Shown piece by piece: positions 8,395-16,722 of a stretch of DNA of 64,000 nucleotides. Positions within the stretch are counted from its first letter, which is position 1. Every line of letters begins with the position of its first letter. The DNA lies in assembly GCF_022213955.1 (NCBI RefSeq), contig NZ_JAKNTW010000042.1, forward strand, positions 27,977 through 91,976, written 5' to 3'. The notes beneath the pieces are model-generated. The model did no database searches, was not told the origin of the DNA, and was given only the letters and a program-made list of their open reading frames with translations. This stretch comes from Dolomitihabitans soli. GTDB taxonomy: Bacteria; Actinomycetota; Actinomycetes; Streptosporangiales; Streptosporangiaceae. The position numbers and the translations under genes are program-made.

Positions 8395-9180
8395 CTATTC
8401 CCAGCGGAACCAGCGGACCGCGACGAACGCGCACACCGTCGCATAGGCCGCCAAGGTCAGCAGCGGTACGGCGGACGGAAAGTGACCCAGGTACGCGTCC
8501 TGGAACGCCCCCATGCCCGCGCCGAGCGGGGTGTAGTGGGCGATGTTCGCCAGCAGCGGCGGCATCTGCGAGATCGGTATCCAGAGTCCGGCGAAGAACA
8601 TCATCGGGAAGAACAGCACCGTGCCGATCGCCGTGGCCGGGCCACGCCCGGGCGCGAGCGCGGTGATCAGCAGGCCGATCGCGAGCAGCGCGGCCGCCGC
8701 GAGCAGCCAGGCGAGGGCGAAACCGGGAAGGTGCTTCGGCAGGTCGACGCCGAAGCCGAACCCGGCCACCGCGAGGAACAGGACCATCGCGACGACCGCG
8801 ATGGCGAAGTTGGCCACGAGCTGGGCGGCTAGCACGCGGGCCGGGCCGACCGGCGTGGTCCGCATCCGCCGCAGCACGCCGTTCTCCCGGTATCCCGCGA
8901 GCGTGGTCGGCAGGGAGGCCGTGGCCAGGATGGCCAGATTGAACAGGATCAGGACAGGCACGTACAGGTCGAAGTACGTCAGGCCGCCGCCGGCCTCCAC
9001 GGGCTCCCGCAGGTCGGGGACGCTGCCGAGGACGATCAACAGGATCAGCGGGAAGCCGATACCCCACAGGGGGCCGACCTTGTCCCGGACGCACAACGTG
9101 CTCTCGGCCTTGATGAGCCGCCACGTCGCGGAGCCTCGCTCGGCGGTGACGGGGGGTGCGGCGGTGCGCAGGGCTGACAT
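8395..9180 (-). CDS. ABC-2 type exporter permease (DrrB-like)
   Basis: A 261-residue membrane protein with six predicted helices and the ABC2_membrane layout, including GYRENGVLRRMRTTPVG, a motif typical of DrrB-like drug exporters. It pairs with the ATPase encoded just upstream. Position between the ATPase and a sensor kinase/response regulator suggests a drug- or envelope-responsive resistance pump. Confidence 0.9.
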   Translation of the reverse strand: MSALRTAAPPVTAERGSATWRLIKAESTLCVRDKVGPLWGIGFPLILLIVLGSVPDLREPVEAGGGLTYFDLYVPVLILFNLAILATASLPTTLAGYRENGVLRRMRTTPVGPARVLAAQLVANFAIAVVAMVLFLAVAGFGFGVDLPKHLPGFALAWLLAAAALLAIGLLITALAPGRGPATAIGTVLFFPMMFFAGLWIPISQMPPLLANIAHYTPLGAGMGAFQDAYLGHFPSAVPLLTLAAYATVCAFVAVRWFRWE

Positions 9181-9210
9181 GGGTATGAGGTCCTCTCTCT
9201 CTGCGAGTTG

Positions 9211-10131
9211 TTACCGCGGGCCGGGTTCGAGGCGCTTGCCGGTCAGCTGGACGAACGCGTCCTCCAGGCTTGCCTGCTCGACACGCAGCTGTTCGGCCAC
9301 GATCTGGTTGCGGGCCAGCACGGTGGTGACGGCGTTGAGCGCGTTGTCGTTGCCGTTGACGATGACCAGCTCGCCCCGGCGGGTGACGCCGGAGACGTCG
9401 GGCAGGCTCGTCAGCAGGCGGTCGTCCATCGGCCTGGACGGGCGGAACTGGATCCGCTGCTCGATGCGCGCCCGCTCGGTCAGACCGGCCGGGGTGTCCA
9501 CCATGACGACGCGGCCGGCGTCGATCAGCGCGAGCCGGTCGCACAGCCGCTCGGCCTCCTCCATGAAGTGGGTGACCAGCACGATCGTCACCCCACGAGA
9601 GCGCACGCCCTCGATCAGGTCCCAGGTGTCGCGCCGGGCCTGCGGGTCGAGACCGGTGGTGAGCTCGTCGAGGATCGTCACCCGGGGGCCGCCGATGAGC
9701 GCCAGCGCGATCGAGAGCCGTTGTTTCTGGCCGCCGGACAGCTTGGCGTACCTCGTCTTGGCCTTGTCCGCCAGGCCGAGGCCGTCCAGCAGCGCGCGCC
9801 AGTCGGCGGGCTCGGGGTAGAAGGAGCTGTAGAGCTCCAGGGCCTCGGCGACCTGTAGCCGCTCGGGGAGGTGGCCGGCCTGCAACTGGACGCCGAGCCG
9901 CCGGGTCAGCTCGGCGCGGTCCCGGAGGGGGTCGAGCCCGAGCACCTTGATCTCACCGCGATCCGGCGTGCGGAGGCCCTCGATGCACTCCACGGTCGTC
10001 GTCTTGCCGGCGCCGTTCGGGCCGAGGATGCCAAAGATCTCACCCTCCTGGACGGTGAGCGAGACGTCGTCGACGGCGACCTTGTCCGCATAGCGCTTGT
10101 GGAGGTCGCGTACCTCGATCACTGGTGGCAT
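9211..10131 (-). CDS. ABC exporter ATP-binding protein (DrrA-like)
   Basis: A 306-residue ATPase. Walker A GPNGAGKTTT, signature LSGGQKQRLS, Walker B with DELTTGLDP and the H-loop in VTHFMEEAE are intact. The DrrA-type C-terminal extension follows (about 220-306). GGAAGGA precedes the ATG. First gene of the minus-strand operon ATPase-permease-kinase-regulator. Confidence 0.93.
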   Translation of the reverse strand: MPPVIEVRDLHKRYADKVAVDDVSLTVQEGEIFGILGPNGAGKTTTVECIEGLRTPDRGEIKVLGLDPLRDRAELTRRLGVQLQAGHLPERLQVAEALELYSSFYPEPADWRALLDGLGLADKAKTRYAKLSGGQKQRLSIALALIGGPRVTILDELTTGLDPQARRDTWDLIEGVRSRGVTIVLVTHFMEEAERLCDRLALIDAGRVVMVDTPAGLTERARIEQRIQFRPSRPMDDRLLTSLPDVSGVTRRGELVIVNGNDNALNAVTTVLARNQIVAEQLRVEQASLEDAFVQLTGKRLEPGPR

Positions 10132-10213
10132 GCCCGTCCTTCCGGCGATGTGCTGAGGCTCCTCAGCCTGCTATGACCAGCGCTTTTCCGGCATCGACCA
10201 GTGGACGGGACCT

Positions 10214-10239
10214 GGCGATCCACCGATCGGTGGATCGCC
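10214..10239. promoter_or_regulatory. 26-bp perfect palindrome upstream of the ABC/two-component operon
   Basis: The sequence GGCGATCCACCG followed by ATCGGTGGATCGCC is its own reverse complement over 26 bases with no spacer. It lies 83 bases upstream of the ATPase start and is a good candidate operator for the operon's response regulator. A bidirectional terminator between the two minus-strand units is the alternative, but no T run follows. Confidence 0.55.
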
Positions 10240-10362
10240 GTCCGCCAGACGACGGACACCATGAGGTGGGCGATGATCATCGGCGCCGTGGTGCTCGGGT
10301 CGGGACCGGCGTCCTCAACCTGCATCTCGGCCGCCGGCGCGTGTGATGGCGCGCCGGTCCGC

Positions 10363-10521
10363 TCAGTACCCGCTGCGGCGGGGGGCCGCGGTCGGGCGGC
10401 GGGAGAGGTTGGTCCGGCCCGTGGGCTTGAGGTCGCGCGCCGGGTGCTCGTTCCGGTGCGACGACCGGGCCTGGTGGTCGGTCTTGGCCTGGGTGATCGA
10501 GGCGGGGAGTTTGATATGCAT
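10363..10521 (-). CDS. Small basic protein (52 aa), unknown function
   Basis: ATG preceded at five bases by GGAGAAA, 17 bases after the stop of the upstream reductase gene. It encodes a basic, hydrophilic peptide beginning MHIKLPASITQAKTDHQARS and rich in Arg, Pro and Ser (RTNLSRRPTAAPRRSGY at the end). No membrane segment or domain is recognised. Good ribosome binding site and operon position support translation; function unknown. Confidence 0.5.
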   Translation of the reverse strand: MHIKLPASITQAKTDHQARSSHRNEHPARDLKPTGRTNLSRRPTAAPRRSGY

Positions 10522-10538
10522 GCTTTCTCCTTGTCGTT

Positions 10539-11111
10539 CTAAGCCCTGGTGAGCCAGGTGACCTGGGCGCCGTTGTCGAAGGACTCACGCCGGGCGGGAG
10601 TGAACAGGGTGGGGCGGAACTGTCCGGAGAACATGGGGATGCCCGTGCCCGCCACCACGGGGTAGCTCTTGAGGATGATCTCGTCGATCTCCGGGAGCAG
10701 GGAGGCGGCGAGTTTGCCGCCGCCGCAGAGGTAGATGTCCATGCCGGTGTCCTCGGCCTTCAACCGCCGGACGAGCTCGATCGGGTCGCCTGTCTCCACC
10801 TGCACCGTCGGGTCGTCGATCGTCAGCGTGCTGGAGACGACGTACTGGCGCAGATGGGAGTACGGGCTGGTGGTGGGGACGTCCAGGGCCGGCTCGTAGG
10901 TGCCGCGCCCCATCACCAGGGTGTCGAAGACTTTGTTGGGCACGCCGTCGAGGCCGACGAGCTTGCGGACGTGGGTGGGGAGCGTCTCGGGATATCGGGT
11001 GTTGATCCAGGCGGCCATCTGGTCCGACAGGGGGTAGAAGTCGAACTCGGCGTTGGGTCCCGCGATGTAGCCGTCGAGCGAGACGGCGACGTAGTACACA
11101 AGCTTTCGCAT
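10539..11111 (-). CDS. Dihydrofolate reductase-family protein (RibD C-terminal fold)
   Basis: A 190-residue NADPH-dependent reductase of the RibD-C/DHFR-like group, with the opening MRKLVYYVAVSLDGYIAG, the MGRGTYE motif and the glycine-rich IYLCGGGKLAASL nucleotide-binding turn. It is cytoplasmic. Members are numerous in actinomycetes and mostly of unknown substrate. AAGGAG precedes the ATG. Upstream is a promoter (TTGACA, 18 bases, TACGTT) whose -10 region is overlapped by a palindrome, so it is probably repressed by an unidentified regulator. Confidence 0.85.
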   Translation of the reverse strand: MRKLVYYVAVSLDGYIAGPNAEFDFYPLSDQMAAWINTRYPETLPTHVRKLVGLDGVPNKVFDTLVMGRGTYEPALDVPTTSPYSHLRQYVVSSTLTIDDPTVQVETGDPIELVRRLKAEDTGMDIYLCGGGKLAASLLPEIDEIILKSYPVVAGTGIPMFSGQFRPTLFTPARRESFDNGAQVTWLTRA

Positions 11112-11127
11112 TCGATCAGCTCCTTAT

Positions 11128-11182
11128 GTAGTACTTTGTTTGGAGTGATTTAAACGTAGTACTACAAGCGGAGTGGTGTCAA
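11128..11182 (-). promoter_or_regulatory. Promoter and paired operator of the DHFR-like gene
   Basis: On the minus strand TTGACA (11182-11177) and TACGTT (11158-11153) are 18 bases apart. A perfect 10-bp palindrome GTAGTACTAC (11156-11165) overlaps the -10 element, and a second GTAGTACT (11128-11135) lies about 29 bases downstream. This is a layout expected for repression. The cognate regulator is not obvious from its position. Confidence 0.55.
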
Positions 11183-11250
11183 GCGCGGAGGAATCCCGAG
11201 CGGGCGGCAGGCACTGATCGAGGCGCGCAGGACGAAACCCGCTATCCCGC

Positions 11251-11281
11251 TTGCGTTGGAGTGCGCTCCAACTCCTACTCT
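11251..11281 (+). promoter_or_regulatory. MerR-type promoter with 19-bp spacer
   Basis: TTGCGT (-35, 11251-11256) and TACTCT (-10, 11276-11281) are 19 bases apart. The near-perfect palindrome TTGGAGTGCGCTCCAA (11256-11271) fills the spacer, the hallmark of promoters twisted by MerR-family activators. Transcription would begin at about 11288, on the ATG itself, so the mRNA is predicted leaderless. Confidence 0.75.
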
Positions 11282-11288
11282 CGTTTCT

Positions 11289-11681
11289 ATGGCCAGTGAA
11301 AAGCCACTACCTGCGGAAACGCTCACCATCACGGAAGTGGCCGACAGTACCGGACTGTCGCCCGACACCCTCCGCTACTACGAGAAGGCCGGGCTCATCA
11401 GCCCGATCGACCGCACCGCCGGCGGCAGGCGCCGCTACGCCACGACCGACCTGGCCTGGATCGAGTTCCTGCTCCGACTGCGCGACACCGGCATGTCCAT
11501 CGCCGACATGCAGCACTTCGCCGAACTGCGGCGAGCGGGCACCGCAACGGTCCCCGACCGACTGGCCCTGCTCCGCGACCACCGCATCCGGCTGGACGAA
11601 CGCATCGCACACCTGCAAGCCAACGGTCACGCACTGGACGACAAGATCCGTCACTACGAGCATCTCCTGGGGGACGCGTGA
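11289..11681 (+). CDS. MerR-family regulator
   Basis: A 130-residue MerR protein: winged helix-turn-helix at residues about 10-75 (ITEVADSTGLSPDTLRYYEKAGLI), then a long dimerisation helix. No metal-binding cysteines are present, so it belongs to the stress or small-molecule group. The in-frame extension upstream lies inside the promoter and is rejected; the ATG at the predicted transcription start is used. Its GTGA overlap with the next gene shows one operon. Confidence 0.9.
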   Translation: MASEKPLPAETLTITEVADSTGLSPDTLRYYEKAGLISPIDRTAGGRRRYATTDLAWIEFLLRLRDTGMSIADMQHFAELRRAGTATVPDRLALLRDHRIRLDERIAHLQANGHALDDKIRHYEHLLGDA

Positions 11682-12082
11682 ACCGCGAACAACAGTACGA
11701 GCACGGCCTGAAAGTACTCCAGCAGGTCGACGGAGCTGCCGGGCAGAAGGTCGTCGACTCGCTGGCCGACATCTCACCCGAACTCGGTCACCAGGTCGTC
11801 TCCTGGGCCTTCGGCGAAATGTACGCTCGCCCCGAACTCGCCCCCCGCGACCGGCAATTGGTCACCCTCGGCATGCTCACCGCCCTCGGCGGCTGCGAGC
11901 CCCAACTCGACGTCCACATCAACGCCGCCCTCAACGTAGGTCTCACCCCCGTCGAGATCACCGAGGCGCTCCTGCACGCCTCCGTCTACTGCGGCATGCC
12001 CCGCGCGCTGAACGCCACCTTCGTCGCCAAGAACGTCTTCAACCAGCGCGGCCTGCTCCCGGTCGACAACGCCACCACCTGA
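11678..12082 (+). CDS. Carboxymuconolactone decarboxylase-family protein
   Basis: A 134-residue CMD/AhpD-fold protein. The family core is visible (PRDRQLVTLGMLTALGGCEP, then GLTPVEITEALLHASVYCGM and PRALNA). The AhpD-type CxxC redox pair is absent, which argues for a decarboxylase or lactone-type role rather than peroxidase. It starts with GTG overlapping the stop of the MerR gene, so that regulator probably controls it. Confidence 0.88.
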   Translation: MNREQQYEHGLKVLQQVDGAAGQKVVDSLADISPELGHQVVSWAFGEMYARPELAPRDRQLVTLGMLTALGGCEPQLDVHINAALNVGLTPVEITEALLHASVYCGMPRALNATFVAKNVFNQRGLLPVDNATT

Positions 12083-12120
12083 CCGGCCCGGACCACCGAC
12101 AGGGCCCCGGGACCTGAATC

Positions 12121-12250
12121 CGGGAAACGATCACGGCTGACCCGGGACTGGCCGGCCGTACTCGTGAACACCCCACCCAGGGCCGTTCTTGAAACGGCTT
12201 GAGAGACGTTGACGGAATCCCGTCTGATCATCTTGATCGGATGGGATTCC
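12121..12250 (+). repeat. Intergenic repeat, complete copy B (left and right modules)
   Basis: The left module begins CGGGAAACGATCACGG and ends CTCGTGAACACCCCACCCA. The right module follows directly: hairpin 1 (GGCCGTT/AACGGCT) and hairpin 2, in which 12214-12229 pairs with 12235-12250 over 16 bp with two G-U pairs. Hairpin 2 differs from copy D by paired changes. It lies 38 bases after the decarboxylase gene and may end its transcript. Confidence 0.7.
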
Positions 12251-12514
12251 GTGGTGTTCAGGGCTGTGGGCCGCTGGATGGGCCGGATCGCGTCAGGGTG
12301 TCACCAGTGACGCCACGTCATGACTTCACCCTGCGACATGTCATGGCGGGGTCGTGACGTGGTCGCACTGCCGGAAAAGTGCCGCGACGGCTGTAATCGA
12401 CCATATGAAGCACTACGTCCGGCCGCCGGCACGCTGGATCGGCAGGCGGCCGCCGGGATCGAGCGGCTCACATGCCGGCGGGCGGCGATCGCCGGCCCGC
12501 GCCGCCACGGCGCG

Positions 12515-12736
12515 ATGCCCGAGCTCGGCCCGGACACCCCGGACGAGGAGATCGGGCCGCTCGCCGAGGACATGGTGGCGCACTATCTGCCCCTCCTGAA
12601 GAACGTCCCCGACACCGAGGTCGGCGCCGACGCGCCCTCGATGCTCGCCGCCTTCGGCGAGCACATGCTCAACGACCAGCAGCGCCGCGCGAACCGGCTG
12701 TTCCAGGAGCGGATGACCAACCCGGACGAGCGCTGA
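12515..12736 (+). CDS. Hypothetical 73-residue acidic protein
   Basis: An acidic helical peptide (MPELGPDTPDEEIGPLAEDM at its start, FGEHMLNDQQRRANRLFQE near the end). No family is recognised and no good ribosome binding site precedes the ATG. The frame is open upstream to 12320 but that part looks non-coding. It could be the C-terminal remnant of a larger protein. Confidence 0.35.
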   Translation: MPELGPDTPDEEIGPLAEDMVAHYLPLLKNVPDTEVGADAPSMLAAFGEHMLNDQQRRANRLFQERMTNPDER

Positions 12737-12795
12737 TCACGCCTCCCGACGGCCCGTCTACGCCCATGCCCATCTAGTTCATAGAAAGAAATCAG

Positions 12796-14262
12796 ATGCG
12801 AAAAGCCCTGACAGCCCTGGCCGTCGCCGCCGTGGCGACGACCCTCCTGCCGGGAGTGCCGGCCGCGGCGACGGCCACGCCGAGCGCGGTGCGATGGGGG
12901 CCGTGCCCGGAGAACGTCGCCGCGCCCGGTCTGGAGTGCTCGACGCTCAAGGTGCCGCTGGACTACCGCAAGCCGGACGGGCGGAAGATCGAGGTCGCGA
13001 TGTCCCGCCTGGCGAGCAAGGACCCGGCGCGGCGGCGCGGCGTGCTGCTGCTCAACCCGGGCGGCCCGGGCGCGGCGGGCCTGCGGTTCCCGGTCGATCT
13101 CGTGGCCGCCGGTCTGCCGCGGAGGGTGCTGGACACCTACGACGTGATCGGATTCGACCCGCGCGGCGTCGGCCACAGCACGCCGGTGACCTGCGCTCTG
13201 ACGCCGGAGCAGCAGTTGCGGGGCAACGTCCCGCCGTACGCGCCCACCGCGGCCGACGTCGCGAAGCGGGCAGCGGAGGTCAAGGCCATCGCCAGGCAGT
13301 GCGCCACGTCGAAGACGGCGTTCATGCTGCCGTACGCCACCACCGCCAACACCGCCCGCGACATGGACCGCATCCGGCAGGCACTGGGCGAGCCGAAGCT
13401 CTCCTACCTCGGCTACTCCTACGGCAGCCAGCTCGGCGCGGTGTACACCACACTGTTCCCGCAGCGCAGCGACCGGATCGTGATCGACAGCAACCTGCCC
13501 CCTGGCGGCATCAACCACGAGGACAGGAGTCTGTTCGCCCGAGGCGTCGAGGACCGGCTCCCCGACTTCGCCGAGTACGCCGCAGCCCACCCCGAGTACG
13601 GGCTGGGCAGCACGCCAGAGCGCGTGACCGAGAAGTACTTCGAGCTCGCCGAACGGTTGGACAGGACACCGGTCCAGGGAGCCGACGGTGCGATGTTCCG
13701 AATGGCCACGTTCGTCATGCTCTTCCGCGACGCGACTTTCCCTGCGCTGGCCGAGCTCTGGAAGTCGACCGACACCGGCCAGTCGTCGACACCGTCGTCG
13801 TCGGCATCGAAGGAGGCCGCGCCCAGTTCGGACAACTCGTTCGCCAGCCACCTGGCCGTGGTCTGCGGTGACTCGCGCTGGCCCAGGTCAATCCGTACGT
13901 ACCAGCGCGACGTCGAGATCGACCGGAAGCGGTACCCGATGTTCGGCGCGGCGGCTGCCAACATCCGGCCGTGCGCGTTCTGGCCGTCCGACCCCATCGA
14001 GCCGCCGGTGCGCGTCCATGACCGGGGTGCGTCGAACGTCCTCATGGTGCAGTTCCTGCGCGACGCGGGGACACCGCTGGCCGGCGCCAGGAAGATGCAG
14101 CGGGCGCTCGGCGACCGGGCCCGGATGGTGACCGTCGACCAGGGCGGCCATGGTGTTTACCTGCTCGGCGAGAACACGTGCGCGGACACCGCGGTGACGA
14201 CGTTCCTGACCACGGGGAAACGCCCGGTGCGCGAGCTGACCTGCGCGGCAGAGCCCGCCTGA
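12796..14262 (+). CDS. Secreted alpha/beta hydrolase, tripeptidyl aminopeptidase-like (TAP family)
   Basis: A 488-residue exported hydrolase. A signal peptide occupies about residues 1-27 (LTALAVAAVATTLLPGVPAAA). The alpha/beta fold shows LLLNPGGPGAAG (oxyanion region), the nucleophile elbow GYSYGSQ, an Asp in FLRDAGTP and the His in DQGGHGVY. The TAP C-terminal domain includes a cysteine-bearing tail (ENTCADTAV). Members remove tripeptides from secreted proteins or hydrolyse amide-type metabolites in Streptomyces relatives. A decayed partial copy follows downstream. Confidence 0.9.
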   Translation: MRKALTALAVAAVATTLLPGVPAAATATPSAVRWGPCPENVAAPGLECSTLKVPLDYRKPDGRKIEVAMSRLASKDPARRRGVLLLNPGGPGAAGLRFPVDLVAAGLPRRVLDTYDVIGFDPRGVGHSTPVTCALTPEQQLRGNVPPYAPTAADVAKRAAEVKAIARQCATSKTAFMLPYATTANTARDMDRIRQALGEPKLSYLGYSYGSQLGAVYTTLFPQRSDRIVIDSNLPPGGINHEDRSLFARGVEDRLPDFAEYAAAHPEYGLGSTPERVTEKYFELAERLDRTPVQGADGAMFRMATFVMLFRDATFPALAELWKSTDTGQSSTPSSSASKEAAPSSDNSFASHLAVVCGDSRWPRSIRTYQRDVEIDRKRYPMFGAAAANIRPCAFWPSDPIEPPVRVHDRGASNVLMVQFLRDAGTPLAGARKMQRALGDRARMVTVDQGGHGVYLLGENTCADTAVTTFLTTGKRPVRELTCAAEPA

Positions 14263-14275
14263 TCCGGTCCGCCGC

Positions 14276-14571
14276 GATGGGCCTGCTCGCGCCCACCCTG
14301 GCCCGATTGGCCGAGATCTGGCGCGCGCTCGACACCGGCAACCTGGTGCCCCGGTCCGCCGCCGGCGAACAGCCGTCCGGTATGAACGGAGCGCCCGCCG
14401 ACAACTACATCGCCGGCCAGTCGCACGTGATCTGCAACGACTCCGACTGGCCGGAGTCGGTCCGGACCTACCAGAGCAACGTCGCGATCGACCGGATCCG
14501 GTACCCGATGTTCGGCGCGGCCGGGGCCAACATCACGCCGTGCGCGTTCTGGCCGACCGAGCCGGTCCAAG
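14276..14571 (+). pseudogene. Truncated internal fragment of a second TAP-like hydrolase
   Basis: Encodes a stretch (LAPTLARLAEIWRALDTG, ICNDSDWPESVRTYQSNVAI, RIRYPMFGAAGANITPCAFW) that matches the region of the preceding hydrolase around VVCGDSRWPRSIRTYQRDVE and RKRYPMFGAAAANIRPCAFW. It has no signal peptide, nucleophile or catalytic His. It starts just after the intact gene's stop, pointing to a partial tandem duplication that has diverged. The in-frame run into the next small gene is probably fortuitous. Confidence 0.75.
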
Positions 14572-14621
14572 ATCACGAGGCGTGCTATTTTCCTGTAGCA
14601 GTCGATCGATGCGAGGCAGCG

Positions 14622-14831
14622 ATGTTCACGTACGAGTTCGCCATCGTCGAGTGGTTGTGGGATCAGCAGACCATCCGGGTCAACCTGCCCGGGAGCAAAG
14701 AGCGCATGTTCTCCGGCAGCTACGACGAGTTGGTCGCGGTGCTTTCCGAACTCGGTGGTCAAGGCTGGGACGTGGCCACGTGCGCGGCCACCGGCAACTG
14801 GCTGTTCTGGACGCTGCGACGCCAGCGCTGA
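14622..14831 (+). CDS. Small DUF4177-like protein
   Basis: A 69-residue protein (MFTYEFAIVEWLWDQQ..., YDELVAVLSELGGQGWDVAT, LFWTLRRQR). The pattern of a YE-strand, an Asn/Leu helix ending in GGQGW and a closing basic strand resembles DUF4177. GAGG lies just before the ATG. It follows the hydrolase pseudogene and shares its frame, so it may have been captured behind it. Function unknown. Confidence 0.6.
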   Translation: MFTYEFAIVEWLWDQQTIRVNLPGSKERMFSGSYDELVAVLSELGGQGWDVATCAATGNWLFWTLRRQR

Positions 14832-14926
14832 AGCCATCGGCAAACGCTGGTGAGGCGGATGAGGTCTGCGGGGTTGTGCGGGCCTCGGCCCGCTGAGCGC
14901 TGCCGATGCCTGTTGAGCGGGGCCGA

Positions 14927-16717
14927 TCACGCTGTTTCGGCGCTGAGGGCCTGTGCCACGGGCCGGCGCGCCGCCAGGCGTGCGGGCAGGGCGGTGAGTG
15001 CCGCCGTCGCCAGGAGAGTCGCGAGTACGGCGCCGAGCAGCCAGGAAGAGGGGGGTACGGTCCATTTCCCGAGAGGGAACATCGAGTACAGGCCGATGCC
15101 CAGGGGAACGCCGATGATGGCGCCGGGCAGGCTGGGCATGAGCTGGGCGGTGGACAGCCCCGCGGAGATCTGCCCGGGGGTGGCGCCGAGCGTACGTGCG
15201 ATGGCCATGTTCGCCCGGGCCTCTATGGCAGTGGTCCAGGTGAACGTGATGGTGTTCACGACGGCGAGTGCGATCAGCAGGATGGTGACGGCGAGCATCA
15301 GCCGGCGGTCATGCTCGCCCCGCAGGTTGGGCAGGGCGGAGGAGCCATCCAGGCCGTAGCCCCTCTCCGGCTGGGCGTAGAGGGTCAGCAGGGCGACGAT
15401 CGCGATCACTGTGGTGGCGGTGGAGCACGCCTGCAGTACGGCGCGGCCCGGCCGGCGGGCGGTCAGCCGCAGCCCGAGCAGAAGCGGCGTGGGCAGCAGC
15501 GCGGACAGCGCGGTGAGCCAGGGTCGGTGACGGGGCTGGTGTGCGGTGGCGGTCAGCGCCGTGACGGTCGCCGTACGCATGGCCCGCAGTGTGGGACGCA
15601 GTGTGGACAGCACCGCCACCGCCACGGCGAGGACGGTCGCCGTGGCAACGGTGGCGCCGGTCAGCCCGGCGGCGTCGCCGATCCGGCTGGCGGTGGGGTT
15701 GGCGATGGCGGGCACGGTCAGGCGGGCGATCACCAGCCCCAGCGCGTCCCCGACCAGCGCCAGCGCCAGGTACTCGGTGAGCAGGACGGTGGCGATCAGG
15801 CCCGGGGCGGCGCCGACGGCCTTGAGCAGCCCGGCCCGGCGCGTCTGCTCGGCGGCGCGTCCCGCGGCCAGCGCGGTCACTCCGGTGATGGCCAGGAAGC
15901 TGAGCAGCCAGCTACCGACGACCAGGATCGGCTGGCTGGAGTTGAGGATGCGGGTGTCCTGCTCGGCCTTGAACTGCCAGGTATGCAAGTTCACCCTGGC
16001 GGTGGAGATGTGGTGGGCGTCGCTGAAGGCCTCGGTCGCGGCGGGGTGGCGCAGCTTGAGGTCCAGGGCCATGGTCACCGGGAGATCGTGGGACGACGCC
16101 AGGGCCTGGGCATCTGATCGGGTCATCCAGGCCAGGCCGCTGTAGTCGCTGGGGCCGCCGCCAGGGCCGATCTGCGCCGCCCAGGGGTAGATGGAGGTGG
16201 CCGCGGTGACGGCGATCCCGACGACGGGGTACGGCCGGCCGGCGATGGTGACGTGGTCGCCGACGCTGATGCCCAGCGCGGTGGCGAAGCCGCGTTCGAG
16301 GACCGTGCCGCCGGAGCGTACCCAATGACCCGAGGTCACCAGCGGCCGGTTGACCGTGCCGGGCGTCTCGGCGAAGCCGTGCACCACCACTGGGGACGAC
16401 GTGGAATCGCGCGTGGTGAGGTCGGCGTAGACGATGCGATAGGGGCCATGGTGGGCGATTACTTCGGGAGCGTTCGCCAGCGAGGTCAGGGCCGAGGTCA
16501 CGGCGGGGCCCGTGTCGCCGGAGAGTGCCACCACGTCCGGCCCGGCGGTGGCCGCGCGGGTCTGCTCGTACAGCGCCTCGCTCACGCCGCGCAGGGACAG
16601 ACCCAGTGTCATCGTGGCGGTGGCCACGGTCACCGCGAGCAGGAGCATCACGGCCTGGACCTTGTGCCGCCGCACGTCAGCCAGCACCAGACGCACGACG
16701 AGCACGAGAGAGCCCAT
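14927..16717 (-). CDS. FtsX-like ABC transporter permease
   Basis: A 596-residue membrane protein of the MacB/FtsX class: one N-terminal helix (MLLLAVTVATATMTLGLSLR), a large extracytoplasmic domain (about 45-235), then clusters of helices forming two FtsX domains, ending with a final triplet before ARRPVAQALSAETA. With the adjacent LolD-type ATPase it forms an exporter or mechanotransmission complex. It starts five bases after the ATPase gene and belongs to a PadR-ATPase-permease operon. Confidence 0.9.
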   Translation of the reverse strand: MGSLVLVVRLVLADVRRHKVQAVMLLLAVTVATATMTLGLSLRGVSEALYEQTRAATAGPDVVALSGDTGPAVTSALTSLANAPEVIAHHGPYRIVYADLTTRDSTSSPVVVHGFAETPGTVNRPLVTSGHWVRSGGTVLERGFATALGISVGDHVTIAGRPYPVVGIAVTAATSIYPWAAQIGPGGGPSDYSGLAWMTRSDAQALASSHDLPVTMALDLKLRHPAATEAFSDAHHISTARVNLHTWQFKAEQDTRILNSSQPILVVGSWLLSFLAITGVTALAAGRAAEQTRRAGLLKAVGAAPGLIATVLLTEYLALALVGDALGLVIARLTVPAIANPTASRIGDAAGLTGATVATATVLAVAVAVLSTLRPTLRAMRTATVTALTATAHQPRHRPWLTALSALLPTPLLLGLRLTARRPGRAVLQACSTATTVIAIVALLTLYAQPERGYGLDGSSALPNLRGEHDRRLMLAVTILLIALAVVNTITFTWTTAIEARANMAIARTLGATPGQISAGLSTAQLMPSLPGAIIGVPLGIGLYSMFPLGKWTVPPSSWLLGAVLATLLATAALTALPARLAARRPVAQALSAETA

Positions 16718-16722
16718 GACGT

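Noticed and set aside
7121..9544. An 807-codon minus-strand frame covering kinase and upstream genes
   Set aside because: Only the C-terminal 412 residues are a kinase; the rest is an out-of-frame shadow of the ABC permease and ATPase genes.
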